From Clavibacter michiganensis (GTDB lineage Bacteria; Actinomycetota; Actinomycetes; Actinomycetales; Microbacteriaceae), in NCBI RefSeq assembly GCF_016907085.1, contig NZ_JAFBBJ010000001.1:2046001-2110000 (forward strand): a stretch of DNA of 64,000 bases, written 5' to 3'. Both the position numbers and the translations under genes were made by a program. The notes below the pieces were generated by a model. It saw only the letters and a list, made by a program, of their open reading frames with translations, did not search any database and had not been told where the DNA came from. Positions 35,261-43,813 of this stretch are shown here, piece by piece (the stretch's first letter is position 1; each line of letters starts with the position of its first letter).

Positions 35261-35749
35261 TCAGGCGTCGGCGGGCTTGTCGCGCGGCGACACGTTGAAG
35301 CGGTGCAGCAGGCTCGCGAGCTGCTCGACCTCCTCGGTGTCCCACGCGTGGAGGCGGTTCTGCAGGCGCTCCCGCGTGCCCATCCGCACCTGCGCGAGGC
35401 GCTCCTCGGCGAGCGGGGTGAGGGTGAGGATCGTGGAGCGGCGGTCCTCGGGATCCGGCTCGTCCTGCACGTACCCGGCCTCGCGCAGCACGCGGAGGTG
35501 CCGGCTCACCGAGCTCTTGTCCATGAGGAGGCCGGCGGCGACGGCGCCGGCGGAGGCGGGCCCGTCGCTGCGGATCCACCGGGCGACGGCGAACGCGCCG
35601 GGCTGGAGGCCGGCGTGGAACGCGGCGGCCTCCTCGATGCGCAGCGTGCGGATCTGCATGAGCAGGACCCCGAGCTCCGTCGCGACGGACGAGACGGCGG
35701 CCGAGCGGTCGTCGGCGGGCGCGGGCACGTCGGCGGTTCCGGGGATCAC
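35261..35749 (-). CDS. MarR-family transcriptional regulator
   Basis: The 162-residue winged-helix regulator has LQPGAFAVARWIRSDG, then ASAGAVAAGLLMDKSSVSRHLRVLREAGYVQDEPDPEDRRSTILTLT with the MarR wing DRR. It is convergent with the ZIP gene and divergent from the ParA-like gene, so its target is unclear. The 181-base gap to the ParA-like gene contains a TAGCCT hexamer at 35890-35895, which would give the ParA gene a leader of about 30 bases. Confidence 0.86.
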   Translation of the reverse strand: MIPGTADVPAPADDRSAAVSSVATELGVLLMQIRTLRIEEAAAFHAGLQPGAFAVARWIRSDGPASAGAVAAGLLMDKSSVSRHLRVLREAGYVQDEPDPEDRRSTILTLTPLAEERLAQVRMGTRERLQNRLHAWDTEEVEQLASLLHRFNVSPRDKPADA

Positions 35750-35930
35750 GGGGAGACCCTAACCGACCTCGATCCGCGTGCCCGCCACGCCCGTGGACGG
35801 CGACCCCGGGCGGGGGCGCGGCGGGCGTCGAGGCGGGGGCGCGCGGTGGGCGACGACCCGGCGGATCCGGGGGCGGCACCGCCCACTGGTAGCCTCGTCC
35901 GCGCAGGCGGGGACGACGAAGGCGAGCCAC

Positions 35931-37715
35931 ATGACCGACGACACGCAGGACACCGGCCACCGCGACGGTGGGGCGTCCGAGCCTCCCCTCCTCAGCCGCA
36001 GGGAGCTGCGCCGCCGCCAGCAGGAGATGGAGCGCACCTCCGCCGAGCCGTCGGGCGACGCGCACCGCTGGGTGGATCCGTTCCCCGCCGTGCCGCGCAC
36101 CTCCGAGGGCGGCCTGTTCGGACCCGACCGCGTGCGCCCCGGTGCCGCTCCCGTCGAGGCCCGGGCGCCCGAGGCCGCGGCTCCCGAGATCGAGGCCGCC
36201 GAGGCCGAGGCCGACGAGGAGGTCGTCGTCGGCACGCACGCCTTCGACGAGCTGTTCGACGACGCCGAGGACGACGACGTGGATCCCGAGGACCGCGTGC
36301 CCGCCGCCGCACCCGCGGCCGCTCCCGTTCCCGCGGAGGACGACGACGCGGACGACGCGCGCCCCGCCGTCGCGCGCCCCGCCGTCGCGCCCACCCCCTT
36401 CGACGCCGTCGTCTCCCCCGAGGCCGGATCCGCGTGGACCGTCCCCGCGCCGCACGTCGTGAACGCGCACCCCTTCCGCATGCCGCTGCGCCCGAGCGCG
36501 GAGGCGTCCGGTCCCGAGCCGGCCGACGCCGAGCGCACGCCCGCGCCCGCCGGTGCCGCCCCCGTCGACGACGCGCCGCCCGTCCGTCCCGCTGCCGCCG
36601 TCGAGCCGCAGCCGACCCCTGTCGCGTCGCTCCCCGCCGCGCCCGACGACGTCGAGGAGCCCGCCGACGCCCCGCGCCCCGGCACCGACCTCACGGCGTT
36701 CCCCGACGCGGATCCGCAGCGCTACGTCATGCGCACCCCGCGCGCCGACGCCGCCACGAGCGCCCTCACCCTCTTCCCCGAGCAGACCGGCCAGCGCCCG
36801 CCGCGCGGTCCCGCGATCGCGCGCACGGGCTTCCGGGGCTTCATGAACACCGTCACGGGCGGCGTCTTCAAGATCGGCCCCGGCGCCGAGGAGGCCGCCG
36901 CGAACGCGGAGGTCGCCCGCCGCGAGGGCGACGAGCGCATCATCCGGCAGGCCACCTGGTCGCGCGCGGTCAGCGTGCTGGTCGCGAACCGCAAGGGCGG
37001 CGTGGGCAAGACCCCGACCTCCCTCATCCTCGGCGGCGTGCTCGGGTCCATCCGCGGCGGATCCGTCGCCGTGGTCGAGGTCACCGACGATCCCGGAGCG
37101 CTCGGCTACCGCGCCGAGGGCCAGCCGACCCGCGGGCTCGGCGAGCTCGTGCGCGACCGCGACGAGATCCACAGCGCCGGCCAGCTCGCCGGCTACACCG
37201 CGCCGCAGACGAGCTTCGCCTCGGTCGTCGCGTCCGTCGGGCCGCGCCGCGAGCTCACGGGCGACGACGTGATCGGCGTCGCGCGCCTCATCGACGAGTA
37301 CTACGGGATGCGCGTGATGGACTCCGGCAACCAGCCGTCGTCCTCGGCATTCCGCGGCGCCATCGAGGTCACCGACGTGCTCGTCGTCCCCGTGCTCAAC
37401 GCGGGCGACGCGGTGCTCGAGGCCGTCGCGCTGCTCGACTTCCTGCGGGAGCTCGGCGGCCACGCGGCGATGCTCGCCGACAACGCCGTCATCATCCGCC
37501 TGCACGACGGACGCCCGGAGGATCCCGCGGTCGTCGCCCGCATCGACCGGATCCTCGACGACGCCCGCCCGGCGCAGATCTTCACGGTGCCGTACGACGC
37601 GCACATCGCCGAGCGCGGCCCGATCTCGCTCGCCTCGCTCGACCCCGTGGTCGCGCGCGCCTTCACGGCCGCGACCGCCGGCGTCGTGCAGCGGCTCGCG
37701 CACGCGGTCCGCTGA
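35931..37715 (+). CDS. ParA/MinD-like ATPase with long disordered N-terminal region
   Basis: The 594-residue protein has two parts. Residues 1 to about 300 are Ala/Pro/Asp/Glu-rich and probably disordered. From about 340 a P-loop ATPase follows with the deviant Walker A KGGVGKTP, a VVEVTDDPG switch I region and a VMDSGNQPSSSAF switch II region. The second hydroxyl residue of the KGGxGKT[ST] motif is proline. Such architectures are found in actinobacterial ATPases linked to polar growth, secretion or partition. No parB partner lies beside it. Confidence 0.8.
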   Translation: MTDDTQDTGHRDGGASEPPLLSRRELRRRQQEMERTSAEPSGDAHRWVDPFPAVPRTSEGGLFGPDRVRPGAAPVEARAPEAAAPEIEAAEAEADEEVVVGTHAFDELFDDAEDDDVDPEDRVPAAAPAAAPVPAEDDDADDARPAVARPAVAPTPFDAVVSPEAGSAWTVPAPHVVNAHPFRMPLRPSAEASGPEPADAERTPAPAGAAPVDDAPPVRPAAAVEPQPTPVASLPAAPDDVEEPADAPRPGTDLTAFPDADPQRYVMRTPRADAATSALTLFPEQTGQRPPRGPAIARTGFRGFMNTVTGGVFKIGPGAEEAAANAEVARREGDERIIRQATWSRAVSVLVANRKGGVGKTPTSLILGGVLGSIRGGSVAVVEVTDDPGALGYRAEGQPTRGLGELVRDRDEIHSAGQLAGYTAPQTSFASVVASVGPRRELTGDDVIGVARLIDEYYGMRVMDSGNQPSSSAFRGAIEVTDVLVVPVLNAGDAVLEAVALLDFLRELGGHAAMLADNAVIIRLHDGRPEDPAVVARIDRILDDARPAQIFTVPYDAHIAERGPISLASLDPVVARAFTAATAGVVQRLAHAVR

Positions 37716-39136
37716 CGGACGCCGCCGGGTCTGAGCCCGCGGGCAGATCCGCCGGGCGCGGCCCGCGGATCCGCCGCCCGCTCGACCGCGAGATCCTCGC
37801 CCTGGCGGTGCCCGCGCTCGGCGCGCTCGTGGCCGAGCCGCTGTTCCTGCTCACCGACACGGCGCTCGTCGGGCACCTCGGCAGCGCGCCGCTCGCGGGC
37901 CTCGGCATCGCGAGCGTGATCCTGCAGACGATCGTCGGCCTCCTCGTCTTCCTCGCCTACGCGACCACGCCCACGGTCGCGCGGCGGCTCGGCGCGGGCG
38001 ACCGGCCGGGCGCGATCCGGGCGGGCATCGACGGCCTGTGGCTGGCGCTCGCGCTCGGCGCGGTGGTCCTCGTGCTGGGCCTGTTCTTCGCCGATCCGCT
38101 CGTGCGCGCCCTCGCGGACACCGGCGGCGCCGACGCGGACTCGGCCGCCACCGTCGCCGTGGTCGACGCGGCGCGCACCTACCTCGGCATCTCGCTCGCC
38201 GGGATCCCCGCGATGCTCCTCGTCATCGCCGCGACGGGCCTCCTCCGCGGCCTGCAGGACACGCGCACCCCGCTCGTCGTCGCCGTCTCGGGCTTCGCGG
38301 CGAACGCGGCGCTCAACGCGTTCCTCATCTACGGCCTCGGGTTCGGCATCGCCGGTTCCGCGTGGGGCACCGTCCTCGCGCAGTGGGGCATGGCCGCGGT
38401 GTTCGTCGCGATCGCCGTGCGCGCCGCCCGCGAGACGGGCACGACCCTGCGGCCGGGCATCCGCGGCGTCGCGCGCTCGGCGGCATCGGGCGGCTGGCTG
38501 CTCGTGCGCACGGCGTCGCTCCGGGCGGCGATCCTCGCGACGGTCGCCGTGGGCGCGGGCCTCGGCGTGACCGGGCTCGCGACCCTGCAGATCGCGCTCA
38601 CGCTCTTCTCGACCGTCGCGTTCGTCCTCGACGCGCTCGCGATCGCCGGCCAGGCGCTCGTCGGCCACGGCCTCGGCGCCGACGACGTGCCGCGCGTGCG
38701 GGCCGTCGCCCGCCGGCTGGTGCAGTGGGGCGTGGGGCTCGGCGCGATCCTCGGCCTCGTGCTCGCGGCCCTCTCGCCGCTGCTCGGGCCGGTCTTCACG
38801 GGCGACGCGGGGATCCACCGCATGCTCACCGCCGTGACGCTCGTGCTCGCCGTGGGCCTGCCCGTCGCCGGGTACGTGTTCGTGCTCGACGGCGTGCTCA
38901 TCGGCGCCGGCGACGCCCGCTACCTCGCGCTCGCGGGCCTCGTGAACCTCGCGATCTACGCGCCCGCGCTGATCCTCGTGGCGTGGCTCACCGAGACCGG
39001 CCGCGTCGCCGGCACCCCCGCCCTCCTCGCGCTGTGGGCGGCCTTCGGCCTCGTCTACATCGGCGCGCGGGCGCTCACGCTCGGCCTCCGGGCACGCGGC
39101 GACCGGTGGATCGTGACGGGGGTCGCGCGGGCCTGA
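37712..39136 (+). CDS. MATE family efflux transporter (DinF-like)
   Basis: The 474-residue exporter has twelve predicted helices and MATE motifs: LDREILALAVPALGALVAEPLF at the N-terminus, DTALVGHLG, GLLRGLQDTRTPL and LDALAIAGQALVGHGLGA. DinF-like MATE proteins expel drugs or metabolites using protons or sodium. No ATG, GTG or TTG lies in frame before the conserved N-terminus; the first is GTG 37808, inside helix 1. A CTG at 37712 overlaps the ParA stop as CTGA, mirroring the GTGA overlaps elsewhere, so a CTG start is proposed. The start is uncertain. Confidence 0.85.
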   Translation: MTDAAGSEPAGRSAGRGPRIRRPLDREILALAVPALGALVAEPLFLLTDTALVGHLGSAPLAGLGIASVILQTIVGLLVFLAYATTPTVARRLGAGDRPGAIRAGIDGLWLALALGAVVLVLGLFFADPLVRALADTGGADADSAATVAVVDAARTYLGISLAGIPAMLLVIAATGLLRGLQDTRTPLVVAVSGFAANAALNAFLIYGLGFGIAGSAWGTVLAQWGMAAVFVAIAVRAARETGTTLRPGIRGVARSAASGGWLLVRTASLRAAILATVAVGAGLGVTGLATLQIALTLFSTVAFVLDALAIAGQALVGHGLGADDVPRVRAVARRLVQWGVGLGAILGLVLAALSPLLGPVFTGDAGIHRMLTAVTLVLAVGLPVAGYVFVLDGVLIGAGDARYLALAGLVNLAIYAPALILVAWLTETGRVAGTPALLALWAAFGLVYIGARALTLGLRARGDRWIVTGVARA

Positions 39137-39142
39137 CCAGCG

Positions 39143-40048
39143 TCAACGGGATGTCCACGCGCGGTCATCTGGCACCCACGTCCCCTGTGCGTCGCCCCGC
39201 AGGGCTGGAGTGAGCATCATGTTGACGAGCTCCTCCGCCTCGCGCCAGCTCAGCCCGAAGCCGCTGAGGCTCCGCGCGACGCGGGCGAAGCCACGCTGGA
39301 TCTCCGGCGAGGCATCCACGGCGACGAAGGGCTCGAGTCGGCGCTCTCGGATCTGCTGCTCCGTGGCCTCGCGCAGGAGACTCCCGTCGCAGGGGAGGTG
39401 CATCGCGATGAGCGCGAGATCGACCAGGTCCTTCGCTCGAGAGGAGCGCCCGTCCCCGCCTGCGTGGTTCCGCTCCATCATGGCCGCGGCCTTGTCCGCG
39501 ATCTGCTGCTCGACGGAGATCATCGCGTAGTCGACGACCGGCACCGGCTTGCCGAGGGGCACTCGGAAACGCGGCGCAGCTCTGATCATCGACACTCCGA
39601 CGCGCTCATGGACCGCGAGGTCGACCTTGATCGCATGCCCCGGTACCTCGTCCAGCTCGAACCGCAGCGAGGTGACGGCGAGCGCAGGCTGGTCCTCGCT
39701 TCCTCCATCGACGCGCCTCACCAGGCGGAAGGAGAGCCGATCCCCGATGTCGACCTCCACGAGCTCGGCGAGGTGCGCGACAGCGGCGTCCAGGCCCATC
39801 TGCCCGCTCTCCAGATCGATGTCCACGGTGGCACGGCCGGCCGGGATGAAGGCCAGCATCCGCGTACCGCCTTTCAACATGAACGCCGGATCGGCCAGCG
39901 CGAACACTCGACCGAGGAAGCGGTCGAAGACGAGGTACGTCCTCAGATCGGAGACGGAGACGCCGAGCGCGGGACCCGCACGCCGTGCGGCCGCCGAGAT
40001 GGCGCGCATGGTGTCAGCCGGGCGCCGATATGCGTCATCTGCTTTCAC
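39143..40048 (-). CDS. AbiEii/AbiGii-type nucleotidyltransferase toxin
   Basis: The 301-residue toxin of a type IV toxin-antitoxin/abortive-infection pair has the DNA polymerase beta-like GGT motif (LKGGTRM) near residue 60, the Asp pair in TVDIDLE, a third Asp in KVDLAV and a basic motif IADKAAAMMER. AbiEii-like enzymes stop growth by adding nucleotides to target RNA. Its ATG overlaps the antitoxin stop by 4 bases. The DNA has visibly lower G+C than its neighbours, suggesting transfer. Confidence 0.87.
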   Translation of the reverse strand: MKADDAYRRPADTMRAISAAARRAGPALGVSVSDLRTYLVFDRFLGRVFALADPAFMLKGGTRMLAFIPAGRATVDIDLESGQMGLDAAVAHLAELVEVDIGDRLSFRLVRRVDGGSEDQPALAVTSLRFELDEVPGHAIKVDLAVHERVGVSMIRAAPRFRVPLGKPVPVVDYAMISVEQQIADKAAAMMERNHAGGDGRSSRAKDLVDLALIAMHLPCDGSLLREATEQQIRERRLEPFVAVDASPEIQRGFARVARSLSGFGLSWREAEELVNMMLTPALRGDAQGTWVPDDRAWTSR

Positions 40049-41034
40049 GGCGATGTGACCTCCTCCGTCCTGCCGCGCTCCGCTTCGAGCGCAGACCTCG
40101 TCGCAGCGTGCAGGGCATCATGCACCAGAGCATCGATCGTGAAGCGGGGGAACGGCGGGACGGTCGTCATCGCCATCGCAGCCGGCGTCGCAGACAAGAG
40201 CTCGCGCGACATCAGCGGTTGGAGACCCCGGGCCATCGAGGCGATCGCATCATGGACCGGCAGCATCGCCGCCCGGGCGATCCGCCTCTCATCAGCACGC
40301 AGCGGAGCCAAGACCTCCTCCAGCTGCGCGTCGAAGGACCGGATGACCAGCTCCGCCAGATCGGCATGCACCGTCAGACCTTCAGGATCACGGCCGTCGA
40401 GGCCGGATAGCGCTCGGAGCCGGCGGTACAGGGCTGCGCCGCCGACGAAACCCAGACGGGGCGCGCGCTGCTCGAGGTGCGAGATCAGCGCCGGCACGTC
40501 GAGGTCCCCGCGGGACCGTTCCGCGTCGCCGAGCGCATCGGCGACCAGGCTGAGATCAGAACCGTCCGTCTCGAGCAGGTCGGCGAGGGTCCGCTCGCGA
40601 GTCGTAACGGGGAGGCCGTCGACGAGGGTCACATCGGCGGGAGACAGATCCGACACCCGGAATCGCACGTCCGTGGCGCGGGTCTGCTTGCGAGCCCTGG
40701 TCCAGAAGGTGAACGGCGACGATTTGATGTCACCCATCTCATGCACCCACGCCGAGGCGGCACCGCCGACGACAACATCCGGATCCCGACGACGTTCTCG
40801 TGCCGGCACGGCGGGCGTCGAGGCGAGCCAAGCAGCACGGAGATCGTCGCGCCCGTCCATCGCCGCGGTCGAGACCTTGTACACGCCGGGCCGGATGCGC
40901 TCCAGCGACCCGGAGCTCTCTCGCCGGGTGAGCGTGCTCCGCGCGACACCGGCAGCGCTCGCCTGCGCGGTGGTCACCAGCCCCCATTGCTCGGAGGCGA
41001 GCTCCTCGAGCGTCCGGGTTCCTTGGGTGCCCAT
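40045..41034 (-). CDS. AbiEi-type antitoxin (transcriptional regulator)
   Basis: The 329-residue protein starts with the winged-helix domain of AbiEi antitoxins (LASEQWGLVTTAQASAAGVARSTLTRRESSGSLERIRPGVY), followed by a larger C-terminal domain with LTVHADLAE. In type IV systems the antitoxin represses the operon and counters the toxin without binding it. It is the first gene of the cassette. A TACAAT -10 box lies 6 bases before ATG 41034 and no ribosome site is seen, so the mRNA is probably leaderless. Confidence 0.87.
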   Translation of the reverse strand: MGTQGTRTLEELASEQWGLVTTAQASAAGVARSTLTRRESSGSLERIRPGVYKVSTAAMDGRDDLRAAWLASTPAVPARERRRDPDVVVGGAASAWVHEMGDIKSSPFTFWTRARKQTRATDVRFRVSDLSPADVTLVDGLPVTTRERTLADLLETDGSDLSLVADALGDAERSRGDLDVPALISHLEQRAPRLGFVGGAALYRRLRALSGLDGRDPEGLTVHADLAELVIRSFDAQLEEVLAPLRADERRIARAAMLPVHDAIASMARGLQPLMSRELLSATPAAMAMTTVPPFPRFTIDALVHDALHAATRSALEAERGRTEEVTSP

Positions 41035-41065
41035 GCTGCGATTGTACGCATAAACGCAACAAACG
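41035..41065 (-). promoter_or_regulatory. Promoter and likely operator of the AbiE cassette
   Basis: On the minus strand TACAAT (41046-41041) ends 6 bases before the antitoxin ATG. It forms the right half of an imperfect inverted repeat (TTGTTGCG, 6 bases, CGTACAA), a plausible site for AbiEi autorepression. The stretch is A/T-rich for this genome. Confidence 0.6.
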
Positions 41066-41095
41066 GAGCAATATGAGACGTGTCCGCGTCGCGGC

Positions 41096-41947
41096 TCAGT
41101 ACATCGCGAGCGGCTCCGCGCCCCGCGGCCCCGGGAACGCGCGGTCGAGCTCCGCGAGCGTCTCGTCCGGGATCACGAGATCGAGCGCCGCGCGGTTCTC
41201 GGCGACGTGCGCGGCGGTCGCGGCCTTGGCGGTCGCGAAGACGTGCGGCGACTGGCGGACGACCCAGGCGAGCGCGAGCTGGCCCGCGCTGACGCCGAGC
41301 GGCGCGGCGAGGGCGGCGAGCGTCGGATCCGTCGCGAGCCGGCCCTGGTCGAGCGGCGAGTACGCCATGACGGGCATGCGGCGCTCGCGCCCCCACGGCA
41401 TCACGTCGTGCTCGGGCCCGCGCTGGGCGAGGTTGTAGAGCACCTGGTCGGTCTGCACGGCGTCGCCGCCGGGGATCGCCGCCAGCTCGTCGAGGGCACG
41501 GGCGTCGAGGTTGCTGACGCCCCACGCGCGGATCAGGCCCTCCTCCACCAGCTCCTGCATCGCGGCGACCGTGTCGGCGAGCGGGTGGGATCCGCGCCAG
41601 TGCAGCAGGTAGAGGTCCAGCCGGTCGGTGCCGAGGCGCGCCAGGCTGCGGCGGGCGGCCTCGCCCGTGCCGCGGCGGGACGCGTTCGACGGGAGCACCT
41701 TGCTGATGAGGAACACCTCGTCGCGGCGGCCGGCGATCGCCTCGCCGACCAGCTCCTCGGATCGCCCGCTGCCGTACATCTCGGCCGTGTCGATCGCGGT
41801 GAGGCCCGCGTCGAGGCCGGCGCGCAGGGCGTCGAGCTCGGTCGCTCGGGCGGCGGGCTCGTCGCCCATGTTCCAGGTGCCCTGCGCGAGGGCGACCGTG
41901 CTGCGGCCGTCGGGGAAGGTGGTCGTGGGGATCTCGGTGTCAGCCAT
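41096..41947 (-). CDS. Aldo/keto reductase
   Basis: The 283-residue NADPH-dependent oxidoreductase has the complete AKR tetrad: Asp and Tyr in IDTAEMYGSGRSE, Lys in LISKVLPS and His in LYLLHWRGSHP. It groups with general aldehyde or ketone reductases (AKR5-like). ATG 41947 was chosen over 41956 because a GGAGG site lies 9 bases before it. It is the third gene after the ASCH and methyltransferase genes on this strand, 32 bases downstream. The substrate is unknown. Confidence 0.88.
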   Translation of the reverse strand: MADTEIPTTTFPDGRSTVALAQGTWNMGDEPAARATELDALRAGLDAGLTAIDTAEMYGSGRSEELVGEAIAGRRDEVFLISKVLPSNASRRGTGEAARRSLARLGTDRLDLYLLHWRGSHPLADTVAAMQELVEEGLIRAWGVSNLDARALDELAAIPGGDAVQTDQVLYNLAQRGPEHDVMPWGRERRMPVMAYSPLDQGRLATDPTLAALAAPLGVSAGQLALAWVVRQSPHVFATAKAATAAHVAENRAALDLVIPDETLAELDRAFPGPRGAEPLAMY

Positions 41948-41979
41948 CGGGTCCATCCTCCGCTGATCGGGCCGGGGCG

Positions 41980-42921
41980 TCAGCGCGGCGTCCCCGGAAC
42001 GCCCGGGAACGTCGGCACCCAGCAGCGCACGGCGGCGCGGTAACGGCGGAACGGATCCCCGAAGCGGGCCTCGAGGTCCGCCTCCTCGCCCGGGCGCACG
42101 ACGTGGTTCCAGAGCGACGAGCCGATGACGGCGTAGGCGACGACGAGCCACGATCCGAGAATCAGCCCGACGGCCGCCGCCTGCGTGACGCCCGCGAGGG
42201 CCATGGGATTGCGGACGAAGCGGTAGGGGCCGGCGATCACGAGGCGCGTGGCGGTCGCTGCCGGGAGCGGGGTGCCGCCGCCGCGGGTGGACATGGCGGC
42301 GGCCGACCAGATCCCGAGGACGCTCGCGAGCGCCAGCACGGCGATCCCGACGGGCAACGCGGCCGACGGCAGCGGCACCGCCACACGCCAGCGCAGCTCG
42401 AGCCAGCGGATCGCGAGGGGCGCGACGACGAGGAAGGAGCCCCAGAAGACGACGATCTGCAGGGCCGTCGCGAGCACGTGCCGCGAGGTGGCGGCGGTCG
42501 CGTCAGCGGGGCGCGCCGCGAACGGGCCGATGAGCGCCCAGCGGGTCGGCAGCCGGCCGACCAGCAACAGGGCGCAGGCGACGAGGGATCCCAGGGCGGC
42601 GACCGCCATGATCACGACCCCGATCCCGGCCTCGGTCGTGACGGTCGCGTAGGCGGCGAGCGCGACGGCGACCAGGAGGGTCCACGCGGACGCGACGGCC
42701 GCGGCCCACCGGACCCCGGCGGCGGCGAGCGCCGACCCGACCACGAACAGCGGGACGTCGAGCAGGGCGACGGGCAGCGGATCCAGCGACCCGAGCGTCG
42801 CGACGCGCACCGCGGGGATCGTCGGCACGGCGATCCACCACGCGGCGCCGCCCGCCGCCTGCGCGGCGAACCAGAGGCGGGCGGCGATGCGCGCCGAGAG
42901 CAGGCGCCCCGACCGCGTCAC
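41980..42921 (-). CDS. ICMT/PEMT-type membrane methyltransferase
   Basis: The 313-residue polytopic protein ends in the isoprenylcysteine/phospholipid methyltransferase domain: AGPYRFVRNPMALAGV binds S-adenosylmethionine, followed by GEEADLEARFGDPFRRYRAAVRCWVP. The first 190 residues form six hydrophobic helices without recognised similarity, which makes it longer than most family members. The target, lipid or protein, is unknown. The GTG start overlaps the ASCH-gene stop (GTGA). Confidence 0.8.
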   Translation of the reverse strand: MTRSGRLLSARIAARLWFAAQAAGGAAWWIAVPTIPAVRVATLGSLDPLPVALLDVPLFVVGSALAAAGVRWAAAVASAWTLLVAVALAAYATVTTEAGIGVVIMAVAALGSLVACALLLVGRLPTRWALIGPFAARPADATAATSRHVLATALQIVVFWGSFLVVAPLAIRWLELRWRVAVPLPSAALPVGIAVLALASVLGIWSAAAMSTRGGGTPLPAATATRLVIAGPYRFVRNPMALAGVTQAAAVGLILGSWLVVAYAVIGSSLWNHVVRPGEEADLEARFGDPFRRYRAAVRCWVPTFPGVPGTPR

Positions 42922-43433
42922 CGCGCGTCCGCGTGCTCCGGCGGCCACACCACGGCGAAGCGCTCGAAGACGATCTCGTCCTCCTCCGACCAGGCCGCGC
43001 CGCGGGCCGCGCTCACGCGCTCCCAGTAGATGCGGTGCTGCGTGCGCCAGCTCTCGAGGGAGAGGTCGTCCTCTCCCTCGTCGTGCGCGAAGGCGGCGTC
43101 GGCGCTGGTGAACGGGCCGACGCGGAGCTCGGTGCTGCGGATCACGATGCGCGGCGCCCCGGTGCTGTCGCAGGCGATCCAGTGGGATCCGATCCGCGGC
43201 ACCTCGTCGCCGCGCGCGAGGAAGTCGGCGACGAGCTCGGCGGTGGCGCGCTTCCGACCCGAGAGCACGATCCCGAGCAGCTCGTCCGCGAGGCGCGCGT
43301 GATCCCCGAAGTGCTCGACCGTGTGCTCGGGCCCGGCCGCGACGGCCTGCGGGTGCGCGTCGGCGTACGCGGCCCACATCCGCGCGGCGGCCTCGCGGTC
43401 GGGCGGGGAGACGGGCGCGGTGGGGTCGCTCAT
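42918..43433 (-). CDS. ASCH domain protein
   Basis: The 171-residue protein belongs to the PUA-like ASCH group. LLGIVLSGRKRATAEL carries the usual G-x-K-x-x-T/S binding motif, followed by a beta-rich core and DEIVFERFAVVWP. ASCH domains are thought to bind RNA or modified nucleosides, and some hydrolyse N4-acetylcytidine. It heads a three-gene minus-strand operon with a membrane methyltransferase and an aldo/keto reductase. No pathway links the three. Confidence 0.82.
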   Translation of the reverse strand: MSDPTAPVSPPDREAAARMWAAYADAHPQAVAAGPEHTVEHFGDHARLADELLGIVLSGRKRATAELVADFLARGDEVPRIGSHWIACDSTGAPRIVIRSTELRVGPFTSADAAFAHDEGEDDLSLESWRTQHRIYWERVSAARGAAWSEEDEIVFERFAVVWPPEHADAR

Positions 43434-43510
43434 GGGTCCGATGCTCCCACGCGCGTCGGCGATCCGGACCGGGTGCCGCCGTCACCCGCGACGCAGCACC
43501 CGCCTCCCCC

Positions 43511-43585
43511 TAGCCTGAGGTCGTGGAAGCTCCTGGCCCTCGTCGCGCACGCCACGCGTCCGACTCCGCGGGCGGCCCCCGGTGA
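43511..43585 (+). other. Leaderless 20-codon upstream ORF before a small membrane protein
   Basis: TAGCCT (43511-43516) lies 6 bases before GTG 43523, which opens a 20-codon frame (VEAPGPRRARHASD and onward) ending in a TGA at 43583-43585 that overlaps the next GTG start at 43582. The arrangement equals that before the GT87 gene at 7174. It may be a coupling leader peptide. Confidence 0.35.
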
Positions 43586-43773
43586 TCGGCGGTCTCGTCT
43601 TCGGCGCGCTCGCGCTGCTCATCGGCGCCCTCGCGGTCCTCTGCTTCCGCGCGGGATCGGCGCTCGGCATCATCGCCGGGATCCTCCTGCTGCTCGTCGC
43701 CGCCGCCACCGCCCTCGTCGCGATCCTCTGGATCTCCATCGAGGCGAGCGGCGGGCTCCGCATCCCGTTCTGA
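43582..43773 (+). CDS. Small two-helix membrane protein, 63 residues
   Basis: The protein is almost wholly hydrophobic: helix 1 at residues 3-25 and helix 2 at 29-53, joined by a tight CFRAGSALG turn, with a short polar end (EASGGLRIPF). No family is recognised. The start is GTG 43582, which follows a possible 20-codon leader. It ends 40 bases before the convergent methyltransferase gene. Confidence 0.55.
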   Translation: MIGGLVFGALALLIGALAVLCFRAGSALGIIAGILLLLVAAATALVAILWISIEASGGLRIPF

Positions 43774-43813
43774 CCGTCGGCACGACGCAGATCGAGTGCG
43801 ACGGTCTCCGGCG

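Noticed and set aside
34544..37711. Very long plus-strand open frame before the MATE gene
   Set aside because: It is an Arg/Ala/Gly-rich shadow of the ZIP and ParA-like genes in another frame and across a minus-strand MarR gene; only the part from about 37712 shows MATE homology.
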